A stretch of 56,876 nucleotides of DNA from Flavobacterium sp. YO12 (GCF_004119495.1 NZ_NRQU01000029.1:1-56876), one strand, 5' to 3'. Shown: positions 24,967 through 35,026, counted from the stretch's first letter. Translations and numbers: made by a program. The notes: generated by a model not told the origin, from the letters alone.

Positions 24967-27174
24967 TTAAGGTTTTACTAACTCCCCTGAGAATCCTAAA
25001 CTTACATCTTTTCCTGCCAGACCATCTGCAGTGCCTTTGTATGCATGTTTACGAACATAATTAGCATCCCAAAGGTTTGGAGATTCATTTGGAAGCCAAT
25101 ATTCATGTTCTTTTGAATTATCAGAAACTCCCCAAATTGTGATTCCATATTGCTGTGCTGCTGGAATGTGTTTTTTGTACATATCGATAACATATTGATA
25201 CATTTCAGCTTGTGAAGCTTGTTGAACAACGGTTGGTGTAGCAGTTCCTAATCTAATATCTAACTCTGATATTTTAATCAATTTTCCTGAAGCAGCTAGT
25301 TTTTGAAACATCTGAACAATTTTATCTTTATCTGTCGTTAAACCAATGTGCATCTGCGTTCCGATTCCGTCAACAGTTGCTCCTTTGCTTTCAATATATT
25401 TTACATATTCGATTAATCCGTCACATTTATCTAATCTCGATTCTAAATTGTAATCGTTTATGAAAAGTTTATCGGTTGCATTTCCATATTGACGTGCTAA
25501 TTTGAATGCTGAAACGGCATAATCTTTTCCTAGATATTTTACCCAAGAGAAATAATCTGTCGCTGTATCGCCTTCGGTTCCATTTCTTAAAGTTCCGTCT
25601 TCTTTCATTGGTTCATTTACTACATCCCAAGAAAAAACTCCTGTTTTATAATGTGTCATCATTTTAGAAATCCAATTGGTCATGGCATCACCAATAATTT
25701 TAGTTTTCTCAGCATCTGTTTTTTCGATTGTTATTGGAGCTGTTGGACCAGTTCCCGAAGACGATCCATCAGTTACTAAAACATTATCGATATAATAAGT
25801 TCCTGCAGCTCTTCCTAAATCAAAACCAAAGCCAGTCTCACCTCCTTTTGCAGTAAATTTCCATTCTAATTGTTTCCAAGTAGTGCTAGTTAACTCATCT
25901 GTCTGATAATTTGCTAATGATGATGGTGTCGTTGAACATCTTACAGAACCCGCTGCTTCAGAACGAATCATATAAGAAATTGTATAATTTTTTCCAGCTA
26001 CTAATGCAGAAGTAAAAGTAGTTTGAATCTGGGTTTTCCATTGGTTTGCAGCATCCGATGTCGCGTTTACTACTTTCATTGACCCGCTTCCTTCGTAAAC
26101 ATTTGATGCTCCTGTTCCTGCACTTAAAGCATCTGCAGCTCCATTGGCTCTACTCCATCCTGTTATTCCTGAATTGAAATTTCCATTAGCCACCAAATTA
26201 ACCGGTCCTGTTGCAGCATCTAAATCTACAACTGCTAAAGTATTAGCATCAATTAAATAAGTTACGTTTGGAAGATATCCTAAATCTAAATTAAATTGAA
26301 ATGTTGTACTTCCTGCTTTAAAATCTCCTGGAGCCAATTTAATTTTAACTTGCTGCCAAGAAGATGTTGTTGCAAACGCTTCTGTCCCTGTTCCAGTATT
26401 CATCCAATCTTTGTATGGATATTGAGCGTTTAAAGAAGCATTAAATGAAATACGTCCTTTACCTGCAATATCTGATTTGATATAGAATGAAATCTCATAA
26501 TTATGTCCTGTAACAATTGGTACATTTGGAGATGTCAATTGAAGATTATAAGCCAAAGAAGAAGTGGCACTAGAAGCTAGCTGAATTGCCGCAGAAGAAC
26601 TTGTTAATCCTGAATTGGCAACAGTTGTGATTCCTTTTCCTGGATTATTTCTTGCCCATCCTGTAAAGGTTCCATTTTTGATCGGAGCTAAATCCAAAAC
26701 ATTTGTTCCGCTTGAACCCGGAATTACTGTTGGAGCAATAATACCGTTTAAATAACTTGCATTTTGATTGGAATGCCAAACTAAAGTATGTCCAAAAACT
26801 TTTAGTCCAGCACTTTTTGTTGCCGCGATAAAAGCATCTACATTGGTAAAATTAATTTCACCTTTTGCATTTACCATTGCACCATGTTTCATTTCGTAAC
26901 CCGGTGTTACCTCATCAAAATTTTCATTTACAATCTTTCTATAATTGGCATCACTCATGTATAAACTTATTCCGATTCCGTTTCCTAATGAAAAATCTGA
27001 ATAGTTTTTTAAAGGTTCGTAACGGCTGATTTTTTCTACTAAAGCTAACGGAAGCTCAGCTCCTGTTACTTCTCCATGTTCTGGGTCTTTTCCCCACTCC
27101 ATCAAATTATCATCGCATGATGACAAAATCATTAATGATGAAGCAATTATTGGTAGGATATATTTATATTTCAT
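24967..27174 (-). CDS. GH10 endo-beta-1,4-xylanase with internal CBM4/9 modules, surface lipoprotein
   Basis: A 735-residue lipoprotein (lipobox LMILSSC, Cys 20). The GH10 barrel is split: the first part (about 45-145) ends after HTLVWHSNQNASYLNGI. About 340 residues forming two beta-sandwich carbohydrate-binding modules of CBM4/9 type (repeated WARNNPG.../WSRANGA... and 'YNLQLTSPNVPIVTGHNYEISFY'-like segments) then interrupt it, and the barrel resumes with the acid/base in FSWDVVNEPM and the nucleophile in ISELDIRLG. This insertion architecture is known for outer-membrane xylanases of Bacteroides xylan loci. It follows the surface glycan-binding protein by 12 bp, so it probably makes the first cuts outside the cell. 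Confidence 0.92.
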   Translation of the reverse strand: MKYKYILPIIASSLMILSSCDDNLMEWGKDPEHGEVTGAELPLALVEKISRYEPLKNYSDFSLGNGIGISLYMSDANYRKIVNENFDEVTPGYEMKHGAMVNAKGEINFTNVDAFIAATKSAGLKVFGHTLVWHSNQNASYLNGIIAPTVIPGSSGTNVLDLAPIKNGTFTGWARNNPGKGITTVANSGLTSSSAAIQLASSATSSLAYNLQLTSPNVPIVTGHNYEISFYIKSDIAGKGRISFNASLNAQYPYKDWMNTGTGTEAFATTSSWQQVKIKLAPGDFKAGSTTFQFNLDLGYLPNVTYLIDANTLAVVDLDAATGPVNLVANGNFNSGITGWSRANGAADALSAGTGASNVYEGSGSMKVVNATSDAANQWKTQIQTTFTSALVAGKNYTISYMIRSEAAGSVRCSTTPSSLANYQTDELTSTTWKQLEWKFTAKGGETGFGFDLGRAAGTYYIDNVLVTDGSSSGTGPTAPITIEKTDAEKTKIIGDAMTNWISKMMTHYKTGVFSWDVVNEPMKEDGTLRNGTEGDTATDYFSWVKYLGKDYAVSAFKLARQYGNATDKLFINDYNLESRLDKCDGLIEYVKYIESKGATVDGIGTQMHIGLTTDKDKIVQMFQKLAASGKLIKISELDIRLGTATPTVVQQASQAEMYQYVIDMYKKHIPAAQQYGITIWGVSDNSKEHEYWLPNESPNLWDANYVRKHAYKGTADGLAGKDVSLGFSGELVKP

Positions 27175-27186
27175 TTTGCAGTTTTG

Positions 27187-28557
27187 TTAGTTAAAATCAT
27201 TGTAAACTGGTGTGTCTAATGGTACAATTCTCCAATTATCAGTATATACTTTTACCGAAGTTGCTTTTGAAGGAAATTCTACTTCGCTGGTATTTCCTAA
27301 AACATCTTTCATTTTTACATCTGCATTTTCGAACCAAATTCCGAAGTTTTGATACGTTGCAGCTTCTCTATAAGCTAAAACAGCTTCGAAAGTAAAAGGT
27401 TCTTTAGACCATTGATAAAATTTATTTAATGGAATGGTAATCGTTGTCCATCCTGCAGTTTGGAAAGCAACTGATTTTCCATCAATAAGCCAAGGAATAT
27501 AATTGTAAACTCCGCCAGACCATGTTCCTGCATTAAAATTATTAATTGTACATATTTTTAAGTAACCTGAATCTTTCCATGCGTCTGGTACATAAATATC
27601 AAATTGAAATGCAACTTTATCAAGCGATGTACTTGCAGGAATAAAAGGAGTTAATTGTGCTCTCCAATTATCAACACCAGTTCCTGCTGTCCATGTTTCT
27701 GTTGCTCTACCTGTTGCTGGAGCAATAGAAGCAAGACGAGCTGGGCGATGCGGTACGTATTTTCCTTGCGAAAGATTTCCTTTGCCTATAGAGGCTGATT
27801 CTATATCAGTGCCTAAAATCATACCTGTAGCAGGAGGAGTACCCCAAAAACTATGCTGTCCTCTTCCATCAAAATCTAAAATAACACCTCTTTTACAGTT
27901 AAAATATGCTGGAGAATATACGCCTCCATTTGAAGTTTGAACAAATAGTGATCCTCCTAAATCTGAGATTCCGCTTGGAACTTTAACTGTAAATAATTCG
28001 CCATCTTCTGTTGATGTAATTCCTGTTGTTACCTCAACATTTCCAGGAAAAACTACTTTACTTACTTCAGTTAAACCGGTTCCTATAACTGTTATGGTTT
28101 CACCTGCATTTGGCATTGTGTTAGAAATATTAGTTATTGCAGGTTTTCCGGAACGAATTTCAAATTTAAAAGTGGTTTCGTTAGAATCATTTGCAAAACG
28201 AATTGTATTTCTCACGGATGGATCTGCTTCTAAAATTGGTGTATCTGCCGAAACGCTCACAAGCATCGAATTGTTAGATACAAAAACTACATTAAAATAG
28301 GTAGAATATCCGTTGATGTATACTTTCTTAAGCCCCTCAAACCCCGAACCTTCAATGCGCAGCAACTGTCCTAAACGAGCAAAACTAACTTCTCTATCTG
28401 GCACTGTTGAATTGACATCTTCTAAAAATACTCTTGAAATTGTGATCGCACCGCCTTGTGAATCGTTGTTATCACAAGAGGTAAACAGCATGCCGAAAAC
28501 CATCATTGCAAGAAGTGCGATGGGCGCCCAATACTTTTTATTTAAAATATATTTCAT
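27187..28557 (-). CDS. IPT/TIG-domain surface glycan-binding protein (SGBP-B-like)
   Basis: A 456-residue lipoprotein (MVFGMLFTSCDNND, lipobox LFTSC). Two IPT/TIG immunoglobulin-like repeats (about 40-215; LLRIEGSGFEGLKKVYING and the segment around GETITVIGTGLTEVSKVVFPG) act as spacers. A C-terminal xylan-binding-type domain (about 225-456) is rich in aromatic residues, for example GRGQHSFWG and WSGGVYNYIPWLIDG. It resembles the second surface binding protein encoded after SusD in Bacteroides xylan loci. It should hold xylan near the SusCD pair and the adjacent xylanase. Confidence 0.85.
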   Translation of the reverse strand: MKYILNKKYWAPIALLAMMVFGMLFTSCDNNDSQGGAITISRVFLEDVNSTVPDREVSFARLGQLLRIEGSGFEGLKKVYINGYSTYFNVVFVSNNSMLVSVSADTPILEADPSVRNTIRFANDSNETTFKFEIRSGKPAITNISNTMPNAGETITVIGTGLTEVSKVVFPGNVEVTTGITSTEDGELFTVKVPSGISDLGGSLFVQTSNGGVYSPAYFNCKRGVILDFDGRGQHSFWGTPPATGMILGTDIESASIGKGNLSQGKYVPHRPARLASIAPATGRATETWTAGTGVDNWRAQLTPFIPASTSLDKVAFQFDIYVPDAWKDSGYLKICTINNFNAGTWSGGVYNYIPWLIDGKSVAFQTAGWTTITIPLNKFYQWSKEPFTFEAVLAYREAATYQNFGIWFENADVKMKDVLGNTSEVEFPSKATSVKVYTDNWRIVPLDTPVYNDFN

Positions 28558-28590
28558 ATTACTATTTCTTTAATTTTTTATTTCTGAATA

Positions 28591-30222
28591 CTAGAATAAG
28601 TCTTTAATTTTCTCTTCTGTAAACTGATACGGAACAGGGTTTTCTCTCAATAACGGATTCTGAACTAACTCAGATTCTGGATAAGGAAGTGTAAAAATTG
28701 TTGCATCAATTACACCAATAGCTCTTGGACTAGTACTTTTTGAAGCGTCAACTGTAACTTTATTAGTAGCTGTGTCATACAAAATTGGAGTAATTACACC
28801 TCTATTTTGTGCTGTAACATAATTGATTACTTCTTGTTGTTTGTAGTAAGCTCTACGAACTAAATCGTACCAATATTGTCCTTCCATACACAATTCTACT
28901 CTTCTTTCATGAATAATATCTGCATAAGTCAATGTCGTTTTTGGATCTAAACCAGCACGTGTACGTAATTTGTTTACTTCCATAAGAGCCGTTGCATCTG
29001 TCGTTGTTGCATTATTTCCTAATGCAGCTTCGGCATAGTTTAAACAAACTTCTGCCAAACGCAGCATATACGTATTTAAGGCCGAATTCATACGGGTAAT
29101 TTTAGAATTGTCTTTTGTAGAACCTACAACTCCTTTTTTAATTGTAAGGAAATCATTTCCGTGATCAACGGTGTAACCTCCATTTGCTTTGTTGATTTCG
29201 GCATAATGATCTTTATTTCCCATAAAAGTTGCTTTACGGCGAAGATCTTTTGATTCATATTCTTGTAATACATTGTAGGAAGCTCTTGTCCAGTATCCCC
29301 AAGCAGCATCGTCACCAGTAATATCAGAACCTAATGCAAAATAAGCCTGTTGTGTATTGTTTACTCCATAATCACCGTTTGGCACCCATTGTAAAGCAAA
29401 CATAGATTCTGTATTGTTGTTATTGTCAATCATGAATAAATCTTCATAATTTGTCATCAAACTATAAGGGCCAGAACTAATCACTTTTTCAGCTGCTTTT
29501 TTTGCTAAATCAAGATACGTTTGATTGCGGGTTCCGCTGTTTGGATTATCACTAACTCCCGAAAATGATAAGTAAACACGAGACAGCATCCCGAATGCGC
29601 TGTATTTTGTTAAACGTCCTGCCTGACCTGCAGTTTCTGGAAGATATTTAGCCGCAAATTCTAAATCACGCATAGAAAACTCGTAAACATCTTTCATTGG
29701 ATTTTTGTTTACAATTGGATTTTTTACCAATTCTCGCGGATCTGTTGAAATAATAACATCTCCCCATAACGAAGCTAAATACCAATATGCTGTTCCTCTC
29801 ATAAAACGAGCTTCGGCAATATATTTATTCTTAACAGCATCGCTAAGCGGGCTTCCAGAGATTCCGATAATCACATTATTAGATTGCTGAACTACATTGT
29901 ACAATGATGCCCACGCTGAAACTAATGGCCCTGTTAATCCAGTTTCTGTTAAATCTGTAAATGGATAAACGTAATCTGAAAAAGGAGCATACATATTTGC
30001 AGCACGTCCATCACCTAAACCATAATAAAACTTGTCATTAAAATCGAACCATACTTTGTTGTATAAAGGTCCTGTTGCGGCCTGAAAATCAGATTCCGTT
30101 TTATAAAAATTTTCTTTTGTAATTACATCATTTGGTTCAACGTCCAAAATGTCGCTGCAACTCGTCCAAACAAATGGCAATGCAATAATTAAAGCCGTGT
30201 AAAATATTTTCTTTGTTTTCAT
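28591..30222 (-). CDS. SusD-like glycan-binding lipoprotein (xylan)
   Basis: A 543-residue SusD homologue of normal size. Lipobox WTSC (Cys 22) is followed by SDILDVEPNDVITKENFYK, the classic SusD N-terminus. TPR-like helices include YIAEARFMRGTAYWYLASLWGD, and the C-terminal signature is IIHERRVELCMEGQYWYDLVRR. It caps the SusC channel and captures xylo-oligosaccharides at the cell surface. It is 10 bp from the end of susC and 33 bp from the next gene, clearly the same operon. Confidence 0.95.
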   Translation of the reverse strand: MKTKKIFYTALIIALPFVWTSCSDILDVEPNDVITKENFYKTESDFQAATGPLYNKVWFDFNDKFYYGLGDGRAANMYAPFSDYVYPFTDLTETGLTGPLVSAWASLYNVVQQSNNVIIGISGSPLSDAVKNKYIAEARFMRGTAYWYLASLWGDVIISTDPRELVKNPIVNKNPMKDVYEFSMRDLEFAAKYLPETAGQAGRLTKYSAFGMLSRVYLSFSGVSDNPNSGTRNQTYLDLAKKAAEKVISSGPYSLMTNYEDLFMIDNNNNTESMFALQWVPNGDYGVNNTQQAYFALGSDITGDDAAWGYWTRASYNVLQEYESKDLRRKATFMGNKDHYAEINKANGGYTVDHGNDFLTIKKGVVGSTKDNSKITRMNSALNTYMLRLAEVCLNYAEAALGNNATTTDATALMEVNKLRTRAGLDPKTTLTYADIIHERRVELCMEGQYWYDLVRRAYYKQQEVINYVTAQNRGVITPILYDTATNKVTVDASKSTSPRAIGVIDATIFTLPYPESELVQNPLLRENPVPYQFTEEKIKDLF

Positions 30223-30232
30223 TGTGCGTTTT

Positions 30233-33200
30233 TTAGAAATTAACAGTTAATCCAAGTGTAGTTACCATAGGCGAAGGATAACGTCCGTTATCGATACCAT
30301 TTAAAAGCTGGTTTTGATACATTGCACCTACTTCAGGATCATATCCTTTATATTTAGTAAAGGTTAAAACATTCTGCATGTTTGAGTACACTTTAATATT
30401 TGAAATTCCGTATTTAGAATACAAATCTTTAGGAAGATTATACCCAATCGAAATATTCTTAAGCCTTACATAAGATCCGTCTTCAACAAATCTGTTGCTT
30501 AAACGATAATTTGAAGCCGAAGCTGCAGATGACGCCGCAATTCTTGGCATATAAGGATCTCCACCAACAATCTGCACGTTACGATAATCGTTTGGTCCAT
30601 TCGGATCGATTAATTCTAATTGTGCGTAACCTAAAGCTGTTTTCAATAAGTTGGTATTCTCACGCGGATTTTCTAACCATCTTCTTTGGTAGTTTAAAAC
30701 ATCGTTTCCGTAAGAACCTGTAAACAAAATGCTCACATCAAATCCTTTGAATGAGAAACTATTATTGAAACCGAAGGTAAAATCTGGATTAGGATTTCCA
30801 ATATAACCCGCATCTTTTTCGTTGATTACTCCATCTTTATTTACATCTTCAAACATGTAATCTCCAATCCAAACTCCGTTTTCACCAATTACCATTCCTT
30901 CAGGTAATGCTGTTGGTTTTACAGTTCCTGCAGCATCTTTATAATAAAAATCTGTTGCTTTTTCAAAACGTCCAATTACTTTATAGCCATAAAATTGTCC
31001 TAAAGGCTGACCTACAGCAGTACGAGTAACTACTGTTACATCTGAACCTTGCTGTAAAGTCTGATCATAAACTCCAGATTCTGAATTCAATTTCAACACC
31101 TTAAATCTGTTCATAGAGATATTGAAATTTGATTTCCAAAGAAAATCTTTTCTCTGCATGTTTATGGTATTTATCGTAAACTCGAAACCTTTATTTTCAA
31201 GAGATCCAATATTAGCAAAAGGCGGAGATGTTGCTCCCTGACCTGTTGTTCCTACGTAAGCAGGAAGCGATAATCTTAGTAATAAATCATCTGTTCTTTT
31301 GTAATAAACATCTGTTGTAATTTCAATTCTATTGTCTAGAAGTCCGATGTCTAAACCAATATTAGTCTGGTTTGATTTTTCCCATTTAAGGTCTGGATTT
31401 GCTGTATTGGTTGCAATTTGTCCGCTTCCCCAATTGGTTGCCGATGTTCCATAAACAGAAGTATATGCATTATTTGGTACGCTTGAGTTACCTGTAACTC
31501 CCCATCCTGCACGTAATTTCAGATTACTTATAGTTTGATTGTCTTTTAAAAATGATTCATTTGAAACTTTCCAAGCTAAAGAAGCAGAAGGGAACCAATC
31601 CCATTTATTATCTTCAGCAAATTGCGAAGATCCATCTCTTCTGATTGTTCCTGTTAGGATATATCTGTCATCAAATGTATACGTTGCTCTTGCAAAATAA
31701 GAACTAAGCGATTTTGTAGAACTTGCATTTGAGTTTCTAGCCGTTGTTGGGTCTCCAGCGTTTAAATCTGTAGCTCCGTTTGTTAAATAACCTGAACGGT
31801 AACCATAAAGATTTTCCCAGTTTTGCTCTTGAAGCTCTTGAGCTACCAGTGCATTAACATTATGTTTTCCAAATGCTTTATTATAAGTCAAAGTGTTAGT
31901 CCAAATCCAGTTTTCGCTGGTAGATTTTGTTCTTGATCCTTCTCTAACGTCATTCGATAATGCTCCAAAAGTATAGGATGGATTGAAAGTATATCGGTTT
32001 CCAAAACCATAATCTATAGAATATTGCGTTTTAAGTTTTAAATCTTTTGTAAAACCAATTTCTGCATACACATTTCCTCTTATTCCGTAGTCTTTTCCAT
32101 GATTATCTTTCAGCATTGCAATTCCTAGCGGATTGGTTTGAACAAATTCTGTTGTATCTGGTCCGTCAAAAGTTCCATCAGCATTTCGAGCTGCTACGTT
32201 TGGAGTCTGTTTTAAAGCAGTTAAAATTACCGAATCATCATTAACTGTAGTTACCTGATTGGTTTTGTAAGCATTTAAGTTTACTCCAACTTTCATCCAT
32301 TTTTTTACTTGCGAATCAACAACTGCACGAATTGTCATACGGTCAAAAGATGACCCAATGATAGTTCCTTCCTGATCAAAGTAAGACATTCCTAATGCAT
32401 AAGTAGTAGTATCTGAACCGCCAGAAGCAGATAGATTATAGTTCTGAATTAAACCTGTTTGAAATAATTCGTCTTGCCAGTTTGTTCCTTCTCCTAATAA
32501 ATCAGGACGAATAAAATAAGGGTCTCTTTGAACGATTCCTAAATCTGAACGAGTATTTTTCAGAGTTCCATATTCTCTTAAATTAAGCACCTGCAATTCT
32601 TTTGGCATTTGCTGCCATCCTACATAACTGTCAAAATTTAAAGTCAAATCTCCTTTTCTACCTGTTTTAGTAGTCACCATAATTACTCCATTTGCCGCTC
32701 TAGAACCATAAATAGCAGTTGCAGAAGCATCTTTTAAAATGTCTATAGAAGCAATATCGTTAGGGTTAATACCTGAAAGCGGATTTGTATTTAAAGAACC
32801 TGAATTACCATCTATAATAACGCCATCAATTACATAAATAGGTTCATTTGAGCCTGTAATAGAACTTATACCACGAATTCGTACCGAAGAACTTCCGCCA
32901 GGCGTACCGCTGTTTTGCTGTATCTGCACCCCAGCCGCACGACCTTGCAATACTTGATCTATAGTTGTAGAAACAGATTGTGTTACCGCAGAACTAGAAA
33001 TAGAAGAAATCGCTCCTGTTAAATCTGCCCTTTTTGCAGTTCCGTATCCAATAACAACAACTTCTTTTAAGTCATTTAAGTTCTCTTCTAGCAGAGCATC
33101 AATTTTAGTTTTATTGTTTACAGCAACTTCATGCGGTTTATATCCAATAAAGCTAAAAACCAAAATACTATTAGTAGGGATAGCTTGAAGCGTGTAAGTT

Positions 33201-33400
33201 CCGTCAAAATTTGACACAGTACTTGTTTTGGTTCCTTTTACGATAATATTCACACCAGGTATTGGTCCGCTACCATCAGATACAATACCCGAAACAGTAA
33301 TTTGCGCATTTACTGCAGCAGAAAATACCAGCATCAGGAATAAGAACCCCAAATTCTTAAAGTATTTAGATCTGCTTTTAGTAATTAAAAAGTTAGTCAT
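30233..33400 (-). CDS. SusC-like TonB-dependent transporter (xylan oligosaccharides)
   Basis: A 1055-residue SusC protein. The N-terminus has a slightly extended signal peptide (LGFLFLMLVFSAAVNAQ, ending about residue 32), then a carboxypeptidase-like domain (VSGIVSDGSGPIPGVNIIVK). The plug has VVIGYGTAKRADLTGAISS, EPIYVIDGVI and ATAIYGSRAANGVIMVTTKTG, and a 22-strand-type barrel ends in TTLGLTVNF. It is the import channel of the xylan locus and the first gene of the SusCD-SGBP-GH10-GH35-esterase block. The promoter and a LacI-type operator lie 115-151 bp upstream. Confidence 0.95.
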   Translation of the reverse strand: MTNFLITKSRSKYFKNLGFLFLMLVFSAAVNAQITVSGIVSDGSGPIPGVNIIVKGTKTSTVSNFDGTYTLQAIPTNSILVFSFIGYKPHEVAVNNKTKIDALLEENLNDLKEVVVIGYGTAKRADLTGAISSISSSAVTQSVSTTIDQVLQGRAAGVQIQQNSGTPGGSSSVRIRGISSITGSNEPIYVIDGVIIDGNSGSLNTNPLSGINPNDIASIDILKDASATAIYGSRAANGVIMVTTKTGRKGDLTLNFDSYVGWQQMPKELQVLNLREYGTLKNTRSDLGIVQRDPYFIRPDLLGEGTNWQDELFQTGLIQNYNLSASGGSDTTTYALGMSYFDQEGTIIGSSFDRMTIRAVVDSQVKKWMKVGVNLNAYKTNQVTTVNDDSVILTALKQTPNVAARNADGTFDGPDTTEFVQTNPLGIAMLKDNHGKDYGIRGNVYAEIGFTKDLKLKTQYSIDYGFGNRYTFNPSYTFGALSNDVREGSRTKSTSENWIWTNTLTYNKAFGKHNVNALVAQELQEQNWENLYGYRSGYLTNGATDLNAGDPTTARNSNASSTKSLSSYFARATYTFDDRYILTGTIRRDGSSQFAEDNKWDWFPSASLAWKVSNESFLKDNQTISNLKLRAGWGVTGNSSVPNNAYTSVYGTSATNWGSGQIATNTANPDLKWEKSNQTNIGLDIGLLDNRIEITTDVYYKRTDDLLLRLSLPAYVGTTGQGATSPPFANIGSLENKGFEFTINTINMQRKDFLWKSNFNISMNRFKVLKLNSESGVYDQTLQQGSDVTVVTRTAVGQPLGQFYGYKVIGRFEKATDFYYKDAAGTVKPTALPEGMVIGENGVWIGDYMFEDVNKDGVINEKDAGYIGNPNPDFTFGFNNSFSFKGFDVSILFTGSYGNDVLNYQRRWLENPRENTNLLKTALGYAQLELIDPNGPNDYRNVQIVGGDPYMPRIAASSAASASNYRLSNRFVEDGSYVRLKNISIGYNLPKDLYSKYGISNIKVYSNMQNVLTFTKYKGYDPEVGAMYQNQLLNGIDNGRYPSPMVTTLGLTVNF

Positions 33401-33514
33401 AAATAATTGGTTTAATGAGTTAATAGTATGGTTTAGTTAGTTTTTCTTTTTTTATTGACTTACTATCATTTTCTCTTTTTAAAAATCAGACAAATAATAG
33501 CTTATAGTCAAAAA

Positions 33515-33551
33515 CAAATATATGCAAAAAACAACAACACACAATCGGTTG
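33515..33551 (-). promoter_or_regulatory. susC promoter overlapped by a LacI-type operator
   Basis: On the minus strand, TATATTTG (33515-33522) is a perfect TAnnTTTG -7 box. The TTG 19 bp upstream (33542-33544) is a good -33 element and lies inside CAATCGGTTG (33542-33551, plus strand). A repressor bound there would block the promoter. The decamer contains AATCGGTT, matching the LacI-family core AAnCGnTT. Confidence 0.65.
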
Positions 33552-33890
33552 CGTTAATTTTTTTCTCAATTTCAAAAAAATACCATTAAAAAAAAACGTT
33601 TTAAACACAAATAATCAAAAAAAACTAAATAATTAACAAAAACAGACTTAATCTCAACGAAAACGTTAGAGATAATAAATTGTTTAGCTCAAAATCTTAA
33701 AAAAAGTATAAAATGTTAAATTTATATATTTCTTTTAAACCGACTAAAACTTCGCAATATTCTTTTGAAAATCAAACTAAACTAAATCCTTAATAATCCC
33801 TTATAAAACAAGACTTATAAGATATTACAAACTGCTCATCAAATAATTAACCTCTAAACAATACATTTCTTACAAAAGATAAAACAGTAA

Positions 33891-33900
33891 CAATCGGTTG
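33891..33900. promoter_or_regulatory. Second LacI-type operator of the susC region
   Basis: CAATCGGTTG, with context ACAATCGGTTGC identical to the site at 33541-33552. It lies 349 bp further upstream of susC and could act in DNA looping. Confidence 0.5.
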
Positions 33901-33917
33901 CTTTTATTCTACAAAAA

Positions 33918-33945
33918 ACTCCCCTCAGAATAACTGGAGGGGAGT
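33918..33945 (-). terminator. Terminator of the transaldolase gene
   Basis: Stem ACTCCCCTC (33918-33926) and GAGGGGAGT (33937-33945), extendable with a bulge to an AATAA loop, is followed by a T-run on the minus strand. It lies 33 bp after the transaldolase stop. Confidence 0.8.
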
Positions 33946-33977
33946 CTAAAAAAAAGTGAAAAATGGATTTTGTTACA

Positions 33978-34634
33978 TTACAGATTCATCTTTTTAGCAT
34001 CTTCAACAAATTGTTTCAAACCAATATCTGTAAGTGGATGTTTCAGTAATCCTTTTATTGCCGAAAGAGGTCCAGTCATAACATCTGATCCTACTTTGGC
34101 ACAATTTACTATATGCATCGTATGTCGTACTGAAGCTGAAAGAATCTGCGTTTGATAATTGTAATTATCGTAGATTTCTCTAATTTCTTCAATAAGATGC
34201 ATTCCGTCTGTCGAAACATCATCTAAACGTCCTAAAAATGGAGAAACGTAAGTCGCTCCAGCTTTAGCAGCAAGCAAAGCCTGACCAGCAGAAAATACAA
34301 GAGTTACATTGGTTTTGATTCCTTTTAAAGAAAAGTATTTACAGGCTTTTATACCATCGCCAATCATAGGCAGTTTCACTACGATCTGAGGATGCAAAGC
34401 GGCCAATTCTTCTCCTTCTTTGATCATTCCATCAAATTCAGTCGAAATTACCTCAGCCGAAACATCGCCGTCAACGATATTACAAATGTCTAAATAATGT
34501 TTCAGGATATTTTCTTTTCCTGTAATTCCTTCTTTTGCCATTAAAGACGGATTGGTGGTTACGCCATCTAAAACGCCTAAAGCCTGCGCTTCTTCAATAT
34601 CTTGAAGATTGGCAGTGTCAATAAAAAATTTCAT
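33978..34634 (-). CDS. tal: Transaldolase, TalC/MipB subfamily
   Basis: A 218-residue small-type transaldolase. The Schiff-base lysine is K87 in IVVKLPM; D6 in FFIDTANL and VTTNPSL are conserved. Two residues separate true transaldolases from fructose-6-phosphate aldolases: here E61 (SAEVIS) and F133 ([11 protein letters not shown]) are of the transaldolase type. It belongs to the non-oxidative pentose phosphate pathway, carrying xylulose 5-phosphate carbon onward. It follows xylR-xylB-xylA on the same strand after a 412-bp repeat-containing gap, so co-regulation is likely but not proven. Confidence 0.92.
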   Translation of the reverse strand: MKFFIDTANLQDIEEAQALGVLDGVTTNPSLMAKEGITGKENILKHYLDICNIVDGDVSAEVISTEFDGMIKEGEELAALHPQIVVKLPMIGDGIKACKYFSLKGIKTNVTLVFSAGQALLAAKAGATYVSPFLGRLDDVSTDGMHLIEEIREIYDNYNYQTQILSASVRHTMHIVNCAKVGSDVMTGPLSAIKGLLKHPLTDIGLKQFVEDAKKMNL

Positions 34635-34674
34635 AAGTTTTTTGGTTTAAGTTAAAAGTGGTTTTGCGTAAAAA

Positions 34675-34707
34675 AACTTTGTCAAAGTTTAAAACTTTGA
34701 CAAAGTT
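34675..34707. repeat. Perfect inverted repeat, 16-bp arms
   Basis: AACTTTGTCAAAGTTT, one A, then AAACTTTGACAAAGTT. The near-absent loop and TTTAAAA centre resemble the hairpins at 34994, 43525 and 43585. Confidence 0.8.
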
Positions 34708-34993
34708 CTCAGCATCTTGTAGTGAGTGAAAAATGTGCATTTCGATTGATTCTGCTCTTCAAAAAACCTTCAATAAAAAAAACTCACTTATTATTTTATC
34801 AAACTGACTTTTATTCGTTTCGATTTTCAAAAAATAGTAACTAAACCTTCAATCTATTTTTCTTAAATCTCAATGTAAAAAAGCCATAATCTTAATACAC
34901 ATTTTCGAAGTTTTTATCTAAAAAAATACTTTTAAATATTTTTAACTTTTTACAGCTATCACATTTAAAAATTTAGTTTTTAGTTTTTTTTAG

Positions 34994-35026
34994 AAACCTA
35001 ACAGGTTTTGAAAACCTGTTAGGTTT
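34994..35026. repeat. Perfect inverted repeat, 16-bp arms
   Basis: AAACCTAACAGGTTTT, one G, then AAAACCTGTTAGGTTT, 20 bp after the xylA stop. The minus-strand flank downstream is A-rich, not T-rich, so it is not a classical terminator. Confidence 0.8.

Larger units (their letters stand above)
33401..33977. other. Gene-free 577-bp regulatory region upstream of susC
   Basis: It holds the susC promoter with operator (33515-33551), a second operator (33891-33900) and the transaldolase terminator (33918-33945). The rest is very AT-rich with many A-runs, and no ORF of note is present. Confidence 0.6.

Noticed and set aside
34994..35026. Hairpin after xylA as an intrinsic terminator
   Set aside because: The downstream minus-strand flank is A-rich, not T-rich, so the U-tract is missing.
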